Of a DNA stretch of 64,000 nt, positions 1-14,345 are shown in pieces. The notes under the pieces are model-generated. The model was not told where the DNA came from. It saw only the letters and a list, made by a program, of their open reading frames with translations, and made no database searches. This DNA is from Bathymodiolus brooksi (lineage: Eukaryota; Mollusca; Bivalvia; Mytilida; Modiolidae): positions 52,466,036 through 52,530,035 of the forward strand of contig OY804579.1 of assembly GCA_963680875.1 (NCBI GenBank), written 5' to 3'. The translations under genes were made by a program, and so were the position numbers. Every line of letters begins with the position of its first letter. Positions within the stretch are counted from its first letter, which is position 1.

Positions 1-2506
<2,506 letters not shown>

Positions 2507-3575
2507 CAGGCCTCGACATTAACGTTTGTCCGATACCAGTAAAAACCGACGTCGGACAATTAGATCTTGTATTATGGTTGTCCAATGGGACAAGTGAAAA
2601 AATCAGAGATTCCCAAACGTGCCGGTACGACAGACAAATCTATTTCCACTGATATAAAATACTGGGTTTGTTGTATAAAAGAGCCCTGTTTGATCTCCAA
2701 TTTGTCCATAATTTATTTTGATTAAAACTAAAGTGAAACGCCAGATCAAAACTCTTTTATTGTATCATTTATCGTTCCTCCATGCTTTGATGAAGTTCAA
2801 GGACATTGACAAAATTAGTCGAAATCTCTGAAACGTTTTAATGAACGGAAATATCAATATTTGAAATATAAGAACAAGAATCACTCCGGAACGGACACGT
2901 AAAAATTATCGGATATCAATTTGGCACCAAATTTAAACTTGTCTTTTGTGCAATATCGAAACCTTTGAAATGGACAAATATTACAAGCTTTTTCCTGATC
3001 TGGTTGAAAAGATCCACTAAAGTTTTTATTTCTCTTTGAATTTAAATAAAATACTTTGCTTTATTTATATCACAGGCACTTGTTTCTGGTAAAAAAAATA
3101 TACACCTAGATACTGGTATATATAGTATCTAGGTATATTTTTCTTACTAGAAACAAGGATTTATATAGCAATTTGTGTGATATACGATCACAACAAGGAA
3201 AAAAAAAAGGGGGGGTACATATAAAAATCACTGGTATGCAAGACTCCAATCAAGGTAGACAGAAATAAAAATGTGACATTGAATATATGTCCTTAAGGTA
3301 GTTGTGAATAAAAAAAAAACCCAGAACAAATCAGTTCAGGCAGCTTTAATTATTTACTAAATTTGGGCAGGGTAACGTCAGAGGGGTCGCGAAACAATGT
3401 TTCGATTAATCACAACTGACTTCTCCCAGAAGTCTCCCTGTGAGCTCTCTGAAAGAGAAGTCACTTCTCCCTCTAATTTGAAAGTAGTGGGAGCCCTGGA
3501 TAATTATTCTATAGTTTTTGTAATTTTTATTAATTTTTTCGGACAACTAAAAGATTGAGTCGGACAAGTACTTTT
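2507..3575 (+). mobile_element. hAT-like element with CAGGCCTCGACATTAAC end, right end missing
   Basis: About 1.07 kb is closely similar and co-linear to the complete copy at 18471-19661, including the terminal CAGGCCTCGACATTAACG, an internal palindrome at about 3076-3160, a poly-G tract near 3208 and the AGTCACTTCTCCCTCT segment near 3460. The right terminal repeat is absent: similarity stops after GTCGGACAAGTACTTTT and the sequence becomes GATGGCAAAAGCT, which resembles the tail of the Pearl-like repeat at 12.1 kb. No transposase frame is seen, so it is non-autonomous. Confidence 0.75.
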
Positions 3576-3659
3576 GATGGCAAAAGCTAAAAATTCCCAA
3601 GCATGCAAGAGAAAAAGTTAAAACACATATAAAATATTGACATTAAATAAATGAACTAT

Positions 3660-3870
3660 ATGAATATTCTCCAAAATCAGATCAAACTTGACTACTTTAA
3701 AACTATTTATCTAATTTGGGCATGAGTAACTGCAGATGGGTCACAAAACAATAGTTCAGCTGAATGCAATTAACTACACCTGCAAGGCTTTCCACTTCTC
3801 TCCTGTTAGCTCTTTGAAAAAGAAGTCATTTCTCTATCTAATTTGAAAGTAGTGAGAGCACTGAAGACCT
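3660..3870 (+). repeat. diverged fragment of the same hAT-like family
   Basis: It repeats, with many changes, the segment 3350-3500 of the neighbouring copy: the CAGATGGGTCACAAAACAAT and GAAAAAGAAGTCA segments and the TTTGAAAGTAGTGAGAGC ending. Imperfect CTGAAGACCTTG repeats follow to about 3950. Confidence 0.55.
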
Positions 3871-6307
3871 TGTACTTATGCGAGACCCCTGAAGACCTGG
3901 TATTCTTGAAAGTCATCAAGACTTTATATTCTTGAAAGTACTGAAGACCTTGTGTTCTTAATTCACATTACCATGAGTTTCTTCTAGTTTAATTTAACTT
4001 CAAAGAATCCTGGTTGCCATTAAAATATCATAAGTCTCAAATTCAAAGATTTTATCAGAACTTTTTTTATTATCTTCTTTAATATTCAAGTTTAAATTTG
4101 TCATCAAATATGTTTTAAAGACTTGCAATTATAGAAAGCACAATGTTAAGCTTATCAAGTTCACTGGGGTGTGTCAAGTTGTCTTGTTAAAGTAATCAAG
4201 CTTCTATTAATGTTTCAAATATATGTCAGTCTCTATTCTATAGAGAAAACTGCACAATTAATGGCTGCACTGTTAATGAATTCTGAATATCAAGGTCATA
4301 ATCAGTTCATTGTCTGCTCTTCCCCAATTTAATGCGAAACCGTTTGTCTTCTATTTCCAGAGATATTTGCAACTCATCTAGGAGAATCCTGGACTAAGAG
4401 TGAGCTAATGGGACATATGACATTTTGGTTGGTAAAAATTGAATAAATTTGTTTCGTACAAGAACACAGACTACATTACTTTTCATTTGCTGTTGTCGCC
4501 AAGGATTTTCAAATATACTGACAAGAACAATACATATAGTTACAAATCTTAGAATACAAGATTGTTGAAACATTTCTGTTAAATAGAATTGAATACATTG
4601 TACATGTGTACATGTATATTCTTTTATTCAAGATTAATTAAATTATCATCAGAATGGACTGTTACAATTTGTAAACATTTAATAACTTCGAACAAAATAT
4701 ATCCTGTGGTGGTGGCAATTTGGGATTTGCGATCGACACAAGAAACTTTAAATTTTTATTAGGGACCATCCAAAATGATTATTCATGTACAGTTTTGGTT
4801 CAATCAAGATTTCGAGGAGAAAAAACAAAATCATTTTCCAATATGTTTAAAACTATGCCATGCAGTGGCAGCCATCTTAAATTTCAGATCAACACAAAAA
4901 ATACATATTTTGTAAAGGACCATCCAAAACACATTCCCGAAAATTTTGCTGTCAAATAGTTCAGTGGTTTCAGATAACAATATTTTTAACATTTGCTATT
5001 GATATTAGTGCTTCAGTTCAAATGCACCAACATACATGTAATTGTTGTAACTCCTCCTGATTAATTCATCAATAAAAACATGTCCTTTCTTACTTAATTG
5101 AATATGTGTCACAACAGAACAAACAATTTTAATCACGATCAGAAATAATATTTTCACACCTATTCTACATTATAACCCCTTACAAGATAATTGATAAATC
5201 GATAATCAGATAGAGTTTACCATTTCAATTCTCCTTAAAGGGGTTATAGACAATTAAATCAATTAGTGCATATTCTACAAAAATACACATGACATTCTCA
5301 ACCAATCTACATGCCCCTCTTGTTTTAACATAAATGGGCCACATATGTGAAGAAAAGTCCTTAAATGAAAATTTAAATTTACTTGTTGGAATCAAATTTT
5401 TGATTTTTTTTATAATTCTTAAAAAAATTGAAAAATTACTGGTCCGAACAAAGTTTTACTGGCCTTGGGCAGAGGAATCAGTGCTCATCGTGCAGACTGG
5501 CTCAAGACCTTTTAAAAAATTAAAATATGATGTTAAAACAATGATTATCAAACAAAGTCCACAAAACTTCATTGAGGGAGATAAATAATGGAATCAATAG
5601 CACATACTCCATATCTGTGTCATTCTCTGATTTTGTCAATACGATTTGATTTTTGGTGTTTTAACGCCACTTTCAGCAATATTTCAGTTATATCACAGTC
5701 TTCACGCTTAACTTTTTACCTTACAAGCCCACCGGGCCTGTAAATTCAAATATTTACAGGCCCACCATCAATTCTACAGGCCCGAATTTGAAAACTACAT
5801 TAATGACCATTAATTCAAACCACCAAAACTCAAAACATGATGATGTACCAAATATTATGTGGACATGTCAATTATGCATTAGGTAAGACCAGAATGCAAG
5901 TAAAAAACACTTTATTTTGGATTCATGTTTATATTAATCTCCTGAAAATTCTAAAATCATATTGTCAATAGCATCCTCAGTATATTCCATATCATCACTG
6001 TCCACCACCTCCTCCTCCTCCTCATCATCATCATCATCACAACCAATATTGTTATAAGACTCTTATAGCAAAAACTTATGGTGTCATCATTGCGTGACAT
6101 ATAATTTGGTGATAATTTTTAATATGTACCCCCCCTTTTTTTTAAATATCACTATGCTTTGAATTAATACCACACAAAATGCCAAAAGTCGTATTTGTGT
6201 AGCCTTCAGCAGAAGAAATATGTACAGTACATGTGTATATGCCAATTTGCTCAATGGTCCAACTATATATAGAAAGCTAGGGAATGCAAATATAGCACGA
6301 ACGTATA
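3871..6307. other. intron 2 with a SINE tail and a microsatellite
   Basis: 5653-5697 is the reverse complement of the SINE 3' domain (GTTTTAACGCCACTTTCAGC). 5710-5785 holds three ACAGGCCC-type repeats. 6001-6040 is a (TCC)n(TCA)n microsatellite. Nothing else is recognised. Confidence 0.5.
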
Positions 6308-6315
6308 TTGACACT

Positions 6316-8517
6316 CGCTACCGGATGTTTCATCCCATAACCAAAACCAAAACGGACCATAACAAAAACGGACTATTGAAATAAAAAATGTAAATTTCTT
6401 GAATAAATATGATATTTTATGTATTATTTCTATGATTTTATATGTATTAATTTGTTTAGTGTGTTTTAATTATAAACATATGTTCGTTTGCACATAAAGA
6501 GGGAGAGGCGTTAATTATCGAAAATAACAAATCAAGGAAATTATAATAATTTAAATCAAAGCTTGAAACTGCGCTTTGGTTTGTAGAGTCATATGGCCTT
6601 GTACCCCAGTATTTAAAATTAGAAGGTACTGATGGGCAGACTGTTAAAGTCGATTTCAATCCGTCGTCCAACAAATCTTCATACCAAGATTTGTCTGAAG
6701 AAGAAAGACAAAAAATTAAAGATTTGTTATTTATTTTGGAAAAATTTAATGTTAGCGAGAGCGCTAAAAGGGAACTGACAGTATTTTATGATGGGCTACC
6801 ACGAACATATCTGGTTTCATCAATGCCAGGAAGATATTAACAGTTTATATCATTTTGAAAGAATTTCGGGAAATATCCCTGGCGCATATGTTACATCACA
6901 TTTTCATAAATTATATAAAGTTTCCCCTTTTGCACCCAAATTAAACTTTTAACTTCTATCAGTTCCATTCTCTTAAATCAACCTCCAATGGACAAATGAT
7001 GGATCAAAAGTTTGTGTATGTAGTGCATTGAAAATGCGTTCTGTCATGTGCATAAGTTATTGTTTGCATGATTGACAGACACTATTCATCATATCGTTTT
7101 CTAGCTTCTGAACTGTCGATCGAGAAAAAAAAAATATTCTAGACAGGCAGCAAATAGTCAGTCAATGGGGTTTGCAATTAATATTTCGCATGCACAATAG
7201 CGACCCCACACCACAAGGTGTGGAAAATAGAAATATTATTCTGTGGCTTAAATGTGTATTAACTGCATTACATGTAAACTGTATGATTCTGTTTGATAAA
7301 GTCCTTTAACTAGAACAGGAAATAATGTACAGTTGAGTGAAATAGTGTTGTAATAAAAGATCGTGAACGTGATATACAAGTATGAAAGAATGTCAAGGTA
7401 TATTCTAATTGAGATTGAAACAAGACACCATTTGATATTAATTCGGTTGTATTTCATTTTGACGATTTTAATTACGAAAGATGATCACAACCATATTGTT
7501 TTTGATTGGATTAAAATTATAGCTGTATAATAATGTATAATAACCTATTATTATTAGAATCCTAACATGACTGCGAATTTGGCATAAATAAAATAACAAA
7601 TGGCTTCCTATAGGAAAACGCCGACTTTATGTGAAAAGGACACCAGACAGCTATGATGAACAATTTTAATACATCCTTAGCGCGGGATGTAAAGGACACA
7701 CTCCTTACACGTAAAAGACAACTTACAGCAGATTCTGATAGCAACAGTTTATTAGGAGTGTTGTTGTTTTATCGACATCTGAGGTGGGGTCGATTTTGGC
7801 CCTTATAGCTCCCAGTCCTTTGCAAAAAAAAAAACCATTGCAAGCACATTTTTAGTCTAATCATACAATTAATTGTTACACACTTAATTACAAATATGAT
7901 TAATTTGATTTTTATTTGATTAAAAGTTAATTAATTTTAAAGAATTTGGTTTTAAATTACAAAGATTATTAAACCCTCAATGCTTTAATCTTAGTTTCCC
8001 CCAAAGAATATGGGCTTGGGTTGATAAAAAGAAAAAAAGTAATTAAGATATAATTAAGATAAATTCCATCACAAAAACGAGTAAATTTCTTTGATCTTTG
8101 GTTCATAGACATAAAAGAACATGGAGTTTGTTTTCGTTCATTATCATTCTCACAATGGGGACAGACCACTGTGCAGATTGCTCCAGAAAAGTAAATTCAA
8201 GACCACACACACTTACACAATCACCTGATAATCAAATCATTTAATCTAATTAAAAGCAATTTGGGTGTCATAAACCAATTAAAACACCAATAATTACTTG
8301 GCTTCACTAAGTTACCTGTACTAATTTGATTTATTCATAAATCTAGAAAGTAATTATCACAAATAAGTTAAGTTTAAAAAAAAACCAATCAACGCACACT
8401 AAAAATAAAAACTAAATAAAGATTCTTGCAATACATATTTTTTTCTGGTAGTCCATTTTGGTTATGGTCCGTTTTAGTGTAGTCCGTTTTGGTTATGGAA
8501 TGAAACATCATGTAGTG
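6316..8517 (+). mobile_element. 2.2-kb TIR transposon with perfect 8-bp TSD
   Basis: TTGACACT stands directly before 6316 and again directly after 8517. The ends are inverted repeats: the left begins CGCTACCGGATGTTTCAT, and the right, reverse-complemented, begins CACTACATGATGTTTCAT. Both continue into subterminal copies of CCATAACCAAAACGGAC-type sequence for about 70 bases. The interior holds a degenerate protein-coding segment at 6490-6952. An 8-bp TSD suggests hAT or P-like chemistry, but the terminus does not identify the superfamily. It lies in calcineurin intron 2. Confidence 0.8.
6490..6952 (+). pseudogene. decayed ORF of unknown protein family carried by the 6316-8517 element
   Basis: The plus frame reads through FKSKLETALWFVESYGLVP, then VKVDFNPSS, DLSEEERQKIKDLLFILEKF, RELTVFYDGLPRTYLVSS, and after a one-base shift near 6832 DINSLYHFERISGNIPGAYV, ending in a stop at 6950. 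Two adjacent in-frame stops lie at 6544 and 6547. The protein-like composition and the shape (LSEEE, LPRTYL, then a HFERI.G..PGA motif) resemble a multi-copy invertebrate protein I have seen only as uncharacterised. I assign no function. Its position inside the TIR element suggests it is element-encoded. Confidence 0.6.
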
Positions 8518-9109
8518 TTGACACTGACAGGTCATAAACTGAAGCAACTTAAAGTAAAGATTGTAATTATTATTTGTCAGACCTCAAATCAGAGTGCAAC
8601 AATGGAACAAAACTACTGTAGTTCAAAGTTTATTTTCTAACTGCAGAGGTATTAACCCTTAACGTAGACACAGGTCTGTCAGCAACAGTTCTATAAATAG
8701 ATCGCAATTAAAAAAAAAAAAAATACCGATCGGATTTGGAAGCGAATCGAAAATAATCTGAAGTGTCTCCGTGCATTTCAACGAATTTTGAATGACCAAC
8801 CTTCTCAAATATGAACATATTATATATGAGAACTCAGACTTTATGTCACAGGATTGAGAAAAAAATTAATCAAAAGTTTTTTTGGTTAAAAGTAGCTTCG
8901 ATCAACATTTCCCGTAGCACAGTGTCTGATTGCACCCCATTTCTCGTGGTGCCATTTTTATTTGATATTGAACGAAATTAAAGTTTCTTTAAACCGAAAT
9001 GGATTACTTTTCAAGAAAGTCACTTTCAAAATACTTAATGAATAACATAGAATTCAATAAACACGATGTCGATATTTTCATAAATGGCACGTGGCAAAAA
9101 TACGCGGGC
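8518..9109. other. intron 2, nothing recognised
   Basis: AT-rich with an A-tract near 8709. No exon, terminal repeat or tandem array seen. Confidence 0.5.
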
Positions 9110-9227
9110 AACATAGGGCGACTCTTCAAAATTACAAGGCTACTTGAACTTCGCTTTTGACCAACGAGAAATCGAAGTCAACCTTCACAAGGCAACTACT
9201 TCGCCCTCTATTAACGTCAGTCCTGCT
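9110..9227 (+). repeat. right-end fragment of the 404-bp hAT-like family
   Basis: The stretch from AGGGCGACT to AGTCCTG parallels the right end of the element at 19831-20234, with the same order of CTTCGCTTTT, ACTTCGCC and AGTCCTG blocks. The left end is not identified. Confidence 0.45.
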
Positions 9228-9537
9228 TCTTGTCCTTTTTTAAAACCTACATGATAGTAATTTCCTAAAAATATCAACCAATCAAATTGCAAAAAACAGA
9301 CACACCTAAATCTATTTCGAATATCGGAAATTCTTAAAAAGCCTACCCATTTTTTGCATTGACTCGGCAGCAACTGAAAACGGAGAACATTAAACTAAAT
9401 ATCTACACACAATATCTTATGAAATCAACTTTTGAAACTATGACTTTTTTTTCACAGGCCCGTCGGACTTGTGGAACTACTCATTTTATACGCCCGTGTA
9501 CAATTTTACTTCGGACTACCGCCTTATTTCGAAGACT

Positions 9538-9760
9538 GATATGGCAACCAGTTTTAGTGGTGGAAGAAGCCGGAGTACCCGGAGAAAACCACTGATCATG
9601 GCCAAGCAACTGGTAAACTTTATCACTTGCGACTGCGAGTCGAGTGCACCCTTTTTTGTCATTTACAAAGTCAGGCGCGAATCCACGCCGTATTGGTGAT
9701 AGGCTTGTATGAACTGTTAGGTAATCCAACTACCTAACTCATTGAGCCATCCAGGCCCCT
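9538..9760 (-). mobile_element. tRNA-derived SINE, head type A, 3' truncated
   Basis: On the minus strand the head reads CTCAATGAGTTAGGTAGTTG with a B-box-like GTGGATTCGCGCC, then the ACAAAAAAGGGTGCACTCG spacer and the CCACCACTAAAACTGG domain. Similarity stops before the GTTGAAAGTGGCG tail seen in complete copies. It lies in intron 2 in the same orientation as the gene. Confidence 0.8.
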
Positions 9761-10393
9761 TTGTCAATTGCAATATGATTGGATTCTTCAAATCCAAAGA
9801 AATTGCAAAAAAAATCTTGTCAACATCTGAGGTGAACGTGATTGACATCACAATCCAATTTCAAATCAATACATTTTATTCTATTCAACGATATACAAGT
9901 AATATTTATACCACAGTTTTCTGAATTAAACGGCTAAAACAATCAAACACACGAAAACCGTGGTATAAATGATTTGTAACAGGAAGCCATGCAATATTAC
10001 ATCTAGGTCGTTGATCATTGCACAGCTCTCTAAGAGTTACAAAACTAAAGCCCAGATTTAAAGTGTGCAATATCTTGTATCTACGTTCATTATTTCATAA
10101 TCCTTAGCTGTTGCTTACATTGTGGTATATTTAAACCATAAAAAGATCAAAGGAAAAGAATGTATTCATGTTACAAAAACATTTATTTCATTTTTATTAA
10201 CATTACAACAATATGTTACAAATTATATTTCAAATGCTATGAAAATTCAAATTTTTGCCTCATATTGTAGAGTAACACTCTCTACCTTCGAAATTCCATG
10301 GACCACTTTTTTGTAGAGAAAAAAATGTCACTAGTCATGCTCAAGTGTATTATATGCATACCCCTCTACAAAAATGTTTTTCAGGGTCAAAAA

Positions 10394-10460
10394 CGGATTG
10401 ATTGATTATTGTTTAATATCCAGTGAGCAGTATTTCAGCTATATTCAGGACGAGGACAAG
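10394..10460 (-). repeat. short dispersed-repeat fragment
   Basis: The stretch TGATTGATTATTGTTTAATA followed by GAGCAGTATTTCAGC and TATTCAGGACGAG resembles a dispersed bivalve repeat tail. Assigned on pattern only. Confidence 0.35.
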
Positions 10461-10867
10461 TACAATAATATATAACTAGTGGCTGAGCCTGAGTCACTCA
10501 ACATTCATTCTGCTTTGAGGATCCTTAATACAGAACCTTCCTACCGAATTTCGGTTCATTTGGCTACTCAGTTTCAGAGAAGATTTTTTAGAAATCAACC
10601 AAACAGAAACAAGAATTACCTGTGGCGGCCATGGTTGTTAACGGATCAGAACTAAATGAGCAATCTTGATAGAGGATCTTCCATAGATGCTTCCTACCAA
10701 GTTTCGGTTCATTTGGTCAAGTGGTTTCAGAGGAGAAGATTTTTAGAAATTGACCAATCAGAAACAAGAATTGCATGTGGTGGCCATGTTTGCTAACCGA
10801 TTGGGACGAAATGAGCATTCTTCATAGAGAACATTCCATAGATGATTCCTACCAAGTTTCGGTGGTA

Positions 10868-11779
10868 CAGGGTTCGACATTAACGGTTGTCCGAGGCAAG
10901 TGAAAACGGCACCCAATTTGTCCGATCAGGCAAGTGAAAATGATTCTGTGATATGTTCAATTCCTGAAGAGCAAAATGATTAATATTGAATTATTCATTG
11001 TTGGAAGTCGCGGCGAATTTTACCTAAACATCGCGTCGTATGCATCGTGTATTTTACGCCGTTTTGTTTTATTTTGTTGACTACAGAATTCTCCTTTCTC
11101 AAATAAAGATCGTGTTATTTATATTAGCCAATCGTGAATGCCTAATTAGGCGGCGCTGCATCAACATCATATTTATTTTTGCCGGCCAATGAAAAGCTAG
11201 AGTTATTTGCGGTGTTCTAATTTTAGAAAATTATCCCTGATGTGTATTGCCTTTGTGATCAAATATTGAAAGCTTGATAGATTACTGGAATAAAAATTCA
11301 AACAAACTAAACAGTCGTCAGTCTATGATAAGGAACATTTATACTGAAATTTTCTAACAAAAATATTTCAGAAATCCTCATCAATCACCTGTATTTATAA
11401 AACTGTCATATTCCCACAAATTGATAGGTACGTCTACTCAATATCTCAGACTCAGACCCAGAATTTGGTGCCAATATGGCACAAGTAACCCTCGGGAAAT
11501 TCTTCAGTGGGGTTCCTCAGAAAAGGAAATCAGATGGTGAATCTAAGAAAATATATGAACTTAAGAGGAAGAGAGGATTTATTGATTCATGGTCAAAAGA
11601 TTTTGATGGATTACAGGATTCTTCTGATGGAATGATATGCACTTATTGCAAGAAGTTTCCAAATATTGCTGGACCTTCTAGTTTTATATCTGGAAATAAG
11701 TCGTTCGGGCTAGCAGTTTACAGTTTCGGGCAAGTAAAATCAATATGGCACTTGCCCTAATGGACAATGTTGAATCCTG
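10868..11779 (+). mobile_element. hAT-like transposon with 5-bp TSD, 912 bp
   Basis: The left end reads CAGGGTTCGACATTAACGG. The reverse complement of the right end reads CAGGATTCAACATTGTCC. TGGTA flanks both sides (10863-10867 and 11780-11784). The CAGGN...ACATTAAC terminus matches the elements at 2507 and 18471. An N-terminal transposase-like ORF lies inside. It sits in the Pearl-like array, whose flanking units are not contiguous with each other, so some flanking sequence was lost or the array rearranged. Confidence 0.75.
11476..11760 (+). pseudogene. N-terminal zinc-finger-like fragment of a hAT-type transposase
   Basis: The ORF of 94 codons begins MAQVTLGKFFSG, has a basic QKRKSD...LKRKRGFIDSW stretch, then MICTYCKKFP with a CxxC pair, and NIAGPSSFISGNKSF. 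This order (basic patch, aromatic-rich W, CxxC, F..G...F) is typical of the N-terminus of ZNF862/KIAA1586-like hAT proteins. A downstream His pair and all catalytic regions are missing: after NKSF the frame runs into the right terminal repeat. It is a remnant, not a working transposase. Confidence 0.6.
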
Positions 11780-12284
11780 TGGTAGTCATGTTTGCTAACC
11801 GATCGGGACGAAATGAGCAATTTTCATAGAGGACATTCCATAGATGCTGCCTACCAAGTTTCGGTTCATTTGGCCAAGCGGTTTCAGAGGAAAAGATTTT
11901 CAAAAATCGGCCAATCAGAAACAAAAATTGCCTGTGGCGGCCATGTTTGGTAATGGATCATAACAAAATGTGCACTCTTTAGAGAGGACCTTCCATAGAT
12001 GCTTCCTACCAAGTATCAGTTTATTTGGCTGAGGGTTTTCAGAGGAGAAGATTAAAATGTGAAAAGTAAACTGATGACAGACGACGGACACCAAGTGATG
12101 GCAAAAGCTCATATTGCCTTTGGCAAGGTTTGCTAAAAAGAATATTAAAATGTGAATACCTACTTGTAATGCATAGAATAAATATGTTACACTATATCAG
12201 CATTAGTTAATTTCTAAGGGAGATAATGGCAAGAGTTATCTATCTTTTAACAGTTTAAGCAAGAGTTATCTTTCTTTTAACAGA

Positions 12285-12500
12285 GGAGAAGATTATTTTA
12301 GAAATCAACCAATCAGAAACAAGAATTGTCTGTGGCGGCCATGTTTGTGAACGGATCGGAACGAACTGAGCAAACTTTATAGAGGACCTTCCATAGATGC
12401 TTCCCACCAAATTTCAATTCATTTGGCAAAGGGGTTTCAGATGAGAAGATTAAAATATGAAAAGTTAATGGACGATGAACGCCAAGTGATGATGGTCCCT
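12285..12500 (+). repeat. further Pearl-like core unit and tail
   Basis: One more core unit (GAAACAAGAATTGTCTGTGG, TTCCATAGATGCTTCC, AATTCATTTGGC) followed by a tail variant GGACGATGAACGCCAAGTGA. It is separated from the main array by about 150 bases that include two CAAGAGTTATCT copies. Confidence 0.55.
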
Positions 12501-13399
12501 TGATATTACTGTTAAAGAAAGATTTTGAAAAAAATAAAATATGAGGAGATCTCAAAAAAGACTTTCGCTGGTTTATCCCATCATATACTTCACTTTCAGA
12601 TTTAGGACCTAACCAATGGCACTGAGGGTGATATTCAGTCTCTATTAGATGGTCATTTTCATAGTTAAAATCGGATATGGAATGGAAATGGCATGAGTTG
12701 GAGGGTCATACTGATGATGATTGACAATTTTGAATCCTGCGAGTGATTGGAATATGATTGATCAGATGAGTTTTCTGAAAACGAAAGTACACTTGACACT
12801 GAAAGTAAACAATTGCATTGCGCGTGTTAAAGAGGAAGATCATTGGGGGTAGGTGTGCACGAGACAACATTCTGAAGATGCAATGGAAATAATTTTCCCA
12901 AACGTAGCAAAAACGTCCATGAATTATCCCAAATTTTCCCAGGTACTCCTTTTAAATCAGAGCTCCAGATAAGCTGCGTTTTTGCGTGATTACACAAATA
13001 AAATTAACAAAAACCCAATTTTTCTATTTCCTTTGCGTTGTTGAACCCTATTCCATCCAGATATAACCCAATTCTTCGTTTAATGAGTGCTTACTTCACT
13101 CATTCATTTTTATGTAGTTGCGTAATTAAAGCATATCGTATGATTTCTGTTGCGTGACATTTTACTTTCTCTTTCACTCGTCAACACTCGTAAGATTACA
13201 AATCTCCAGAGGTTTGTCGATGGGATCCGTTACTTCTATCTAAGGGTGCGAGGAGTTCCAAATATTCACTCCACTTAATTCGGAGGAAATAAATTCTGGT
13301 TCCCTTCTAGAATTTAGTCTTGTTTGCCTTGAAATTAATTTTGTAGCATTTTCAATCTATTATTATGAATCGTCGAGGGAGGAAGAAAGCTCCTTTACG

Positions 13400-13925
13400 C
13401 AGCCGCACGATTTACCACACACTACCAGATTTACCATACACTTCATGTTTTTAACGTTTTATCAACTTTTAAGCATTATTTTACTCAAAATATGATGCTT
13501 TCTAGAGTAAATACTTGTAATTTTCATTCTAATGTCAAAGAAATCAAGAAAATATTGGTAAATCAACTGTTTCGACAGTGAAGTGTGTGGTAATTACAAC
13601 GGAAAACACCGAGCACCATATTTTGAGCTAATTATATTATATTTCTTAACTTTTGAAGCTAAATAGTCATAAAAAATCTTTACTACATCATTTTACATGC
13701 AAATAATTAAAATAAAACGTTATAGCAACAAATTACACGAAGTGTGTGGTAAGTACAATGGAAAACACTCGAGCACTATATTTTTTAGCTAATTATATTA
13801 TATTTCTTAACTTTTGACGTTTAATAGTCAGAAAAAAGCTTTACCACATCATTTTACATGCAAATAATTAAAATAAAACGTTGTAGCAACAAATTACATG
13901 AAGTGTGTGGTAAATCGTGCCATCC
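13400..13925. mobile_element. hAT-like MITE with 8-bp TSD and internal direct repeat
   Basis: CCTTTACG flanks both ends (13392-13399 and 13926-13933). Near the ends GCACGATTTACCACACACT and its reverse complement face each other. Two direct copies of about 165 bases (about 13573-13738 and 13739-13904) share GAAGTGTGTGGTAA and ACATGCAAATAATTAAAATA. The outermost 4-5 bases of the two ends do not match well. Confidence 0.65.
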
Positions 13926-14345
13926 CCTTTACGGGCGAATTATTTAAAGACAGATTCAAAGAGCCATGGTTACACAAATTTTAGACACGCTGTTGCAAAT
14001 CATTGACGATATTTTGAAAGGGGCAGTAAATTTACGACTGACAATAATTCAACGAAACGGAAACATTCAGTCACAGACAAAACTTTGTCACTTGGAAAGA
14101 AAAATTTGAATGGCTACTGTATGTAAAGTAGAGAAAAACGGTATTCCATATTTGCAATGCACAGAATGCATATCAGTTGTGTGTGGGGACATGAGGGTAC
14201 CCCCAACTTCCAGTTTTCTGCAGTAACTCGACATAACGTGATAGTCTACTGGTATTTATTTTAACGGGAATGCGGGACAAGAACCCCTCTCTTTACATGT
14301 ACGCATCATCTACACCAATGAAAAATATTTAATTAATACAGTATA

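Larger units (their letters stand above)
10500..12135 (+). repeat. Pearl/Helitron-like element with ~150-bp tandem core repeats, interrupted
   Basis: A unit of about 150 bases recurs, marked by AAGTTTCGGTTCATTTGG, GGTTTCAGAGGAGAAGAT, GAAACAAGAATTGCCTGTGG and TTCCATAGATGCTTCC (copies near 10540, 10690, 10845, 11780, 11940). The array ends in GACGACGGACACCAAGTGAT, then TTGCCTTTGGCAA, which can form a hairpin, and GGTTTGCTAA, which matches a Helitron-style CTRR end. Bivalve Pearl elements with ~160-bp core repeats have been described and linked to Helitrons; the link here is inference. The array is interrupted by the transposon at 10868-11779. Confidence 0.6.

Noticed and set aside
9359..9729. 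Overlapping ORFs on both strands
   Set aside because: They derive from the type A SINE and recur at other SINE copies.
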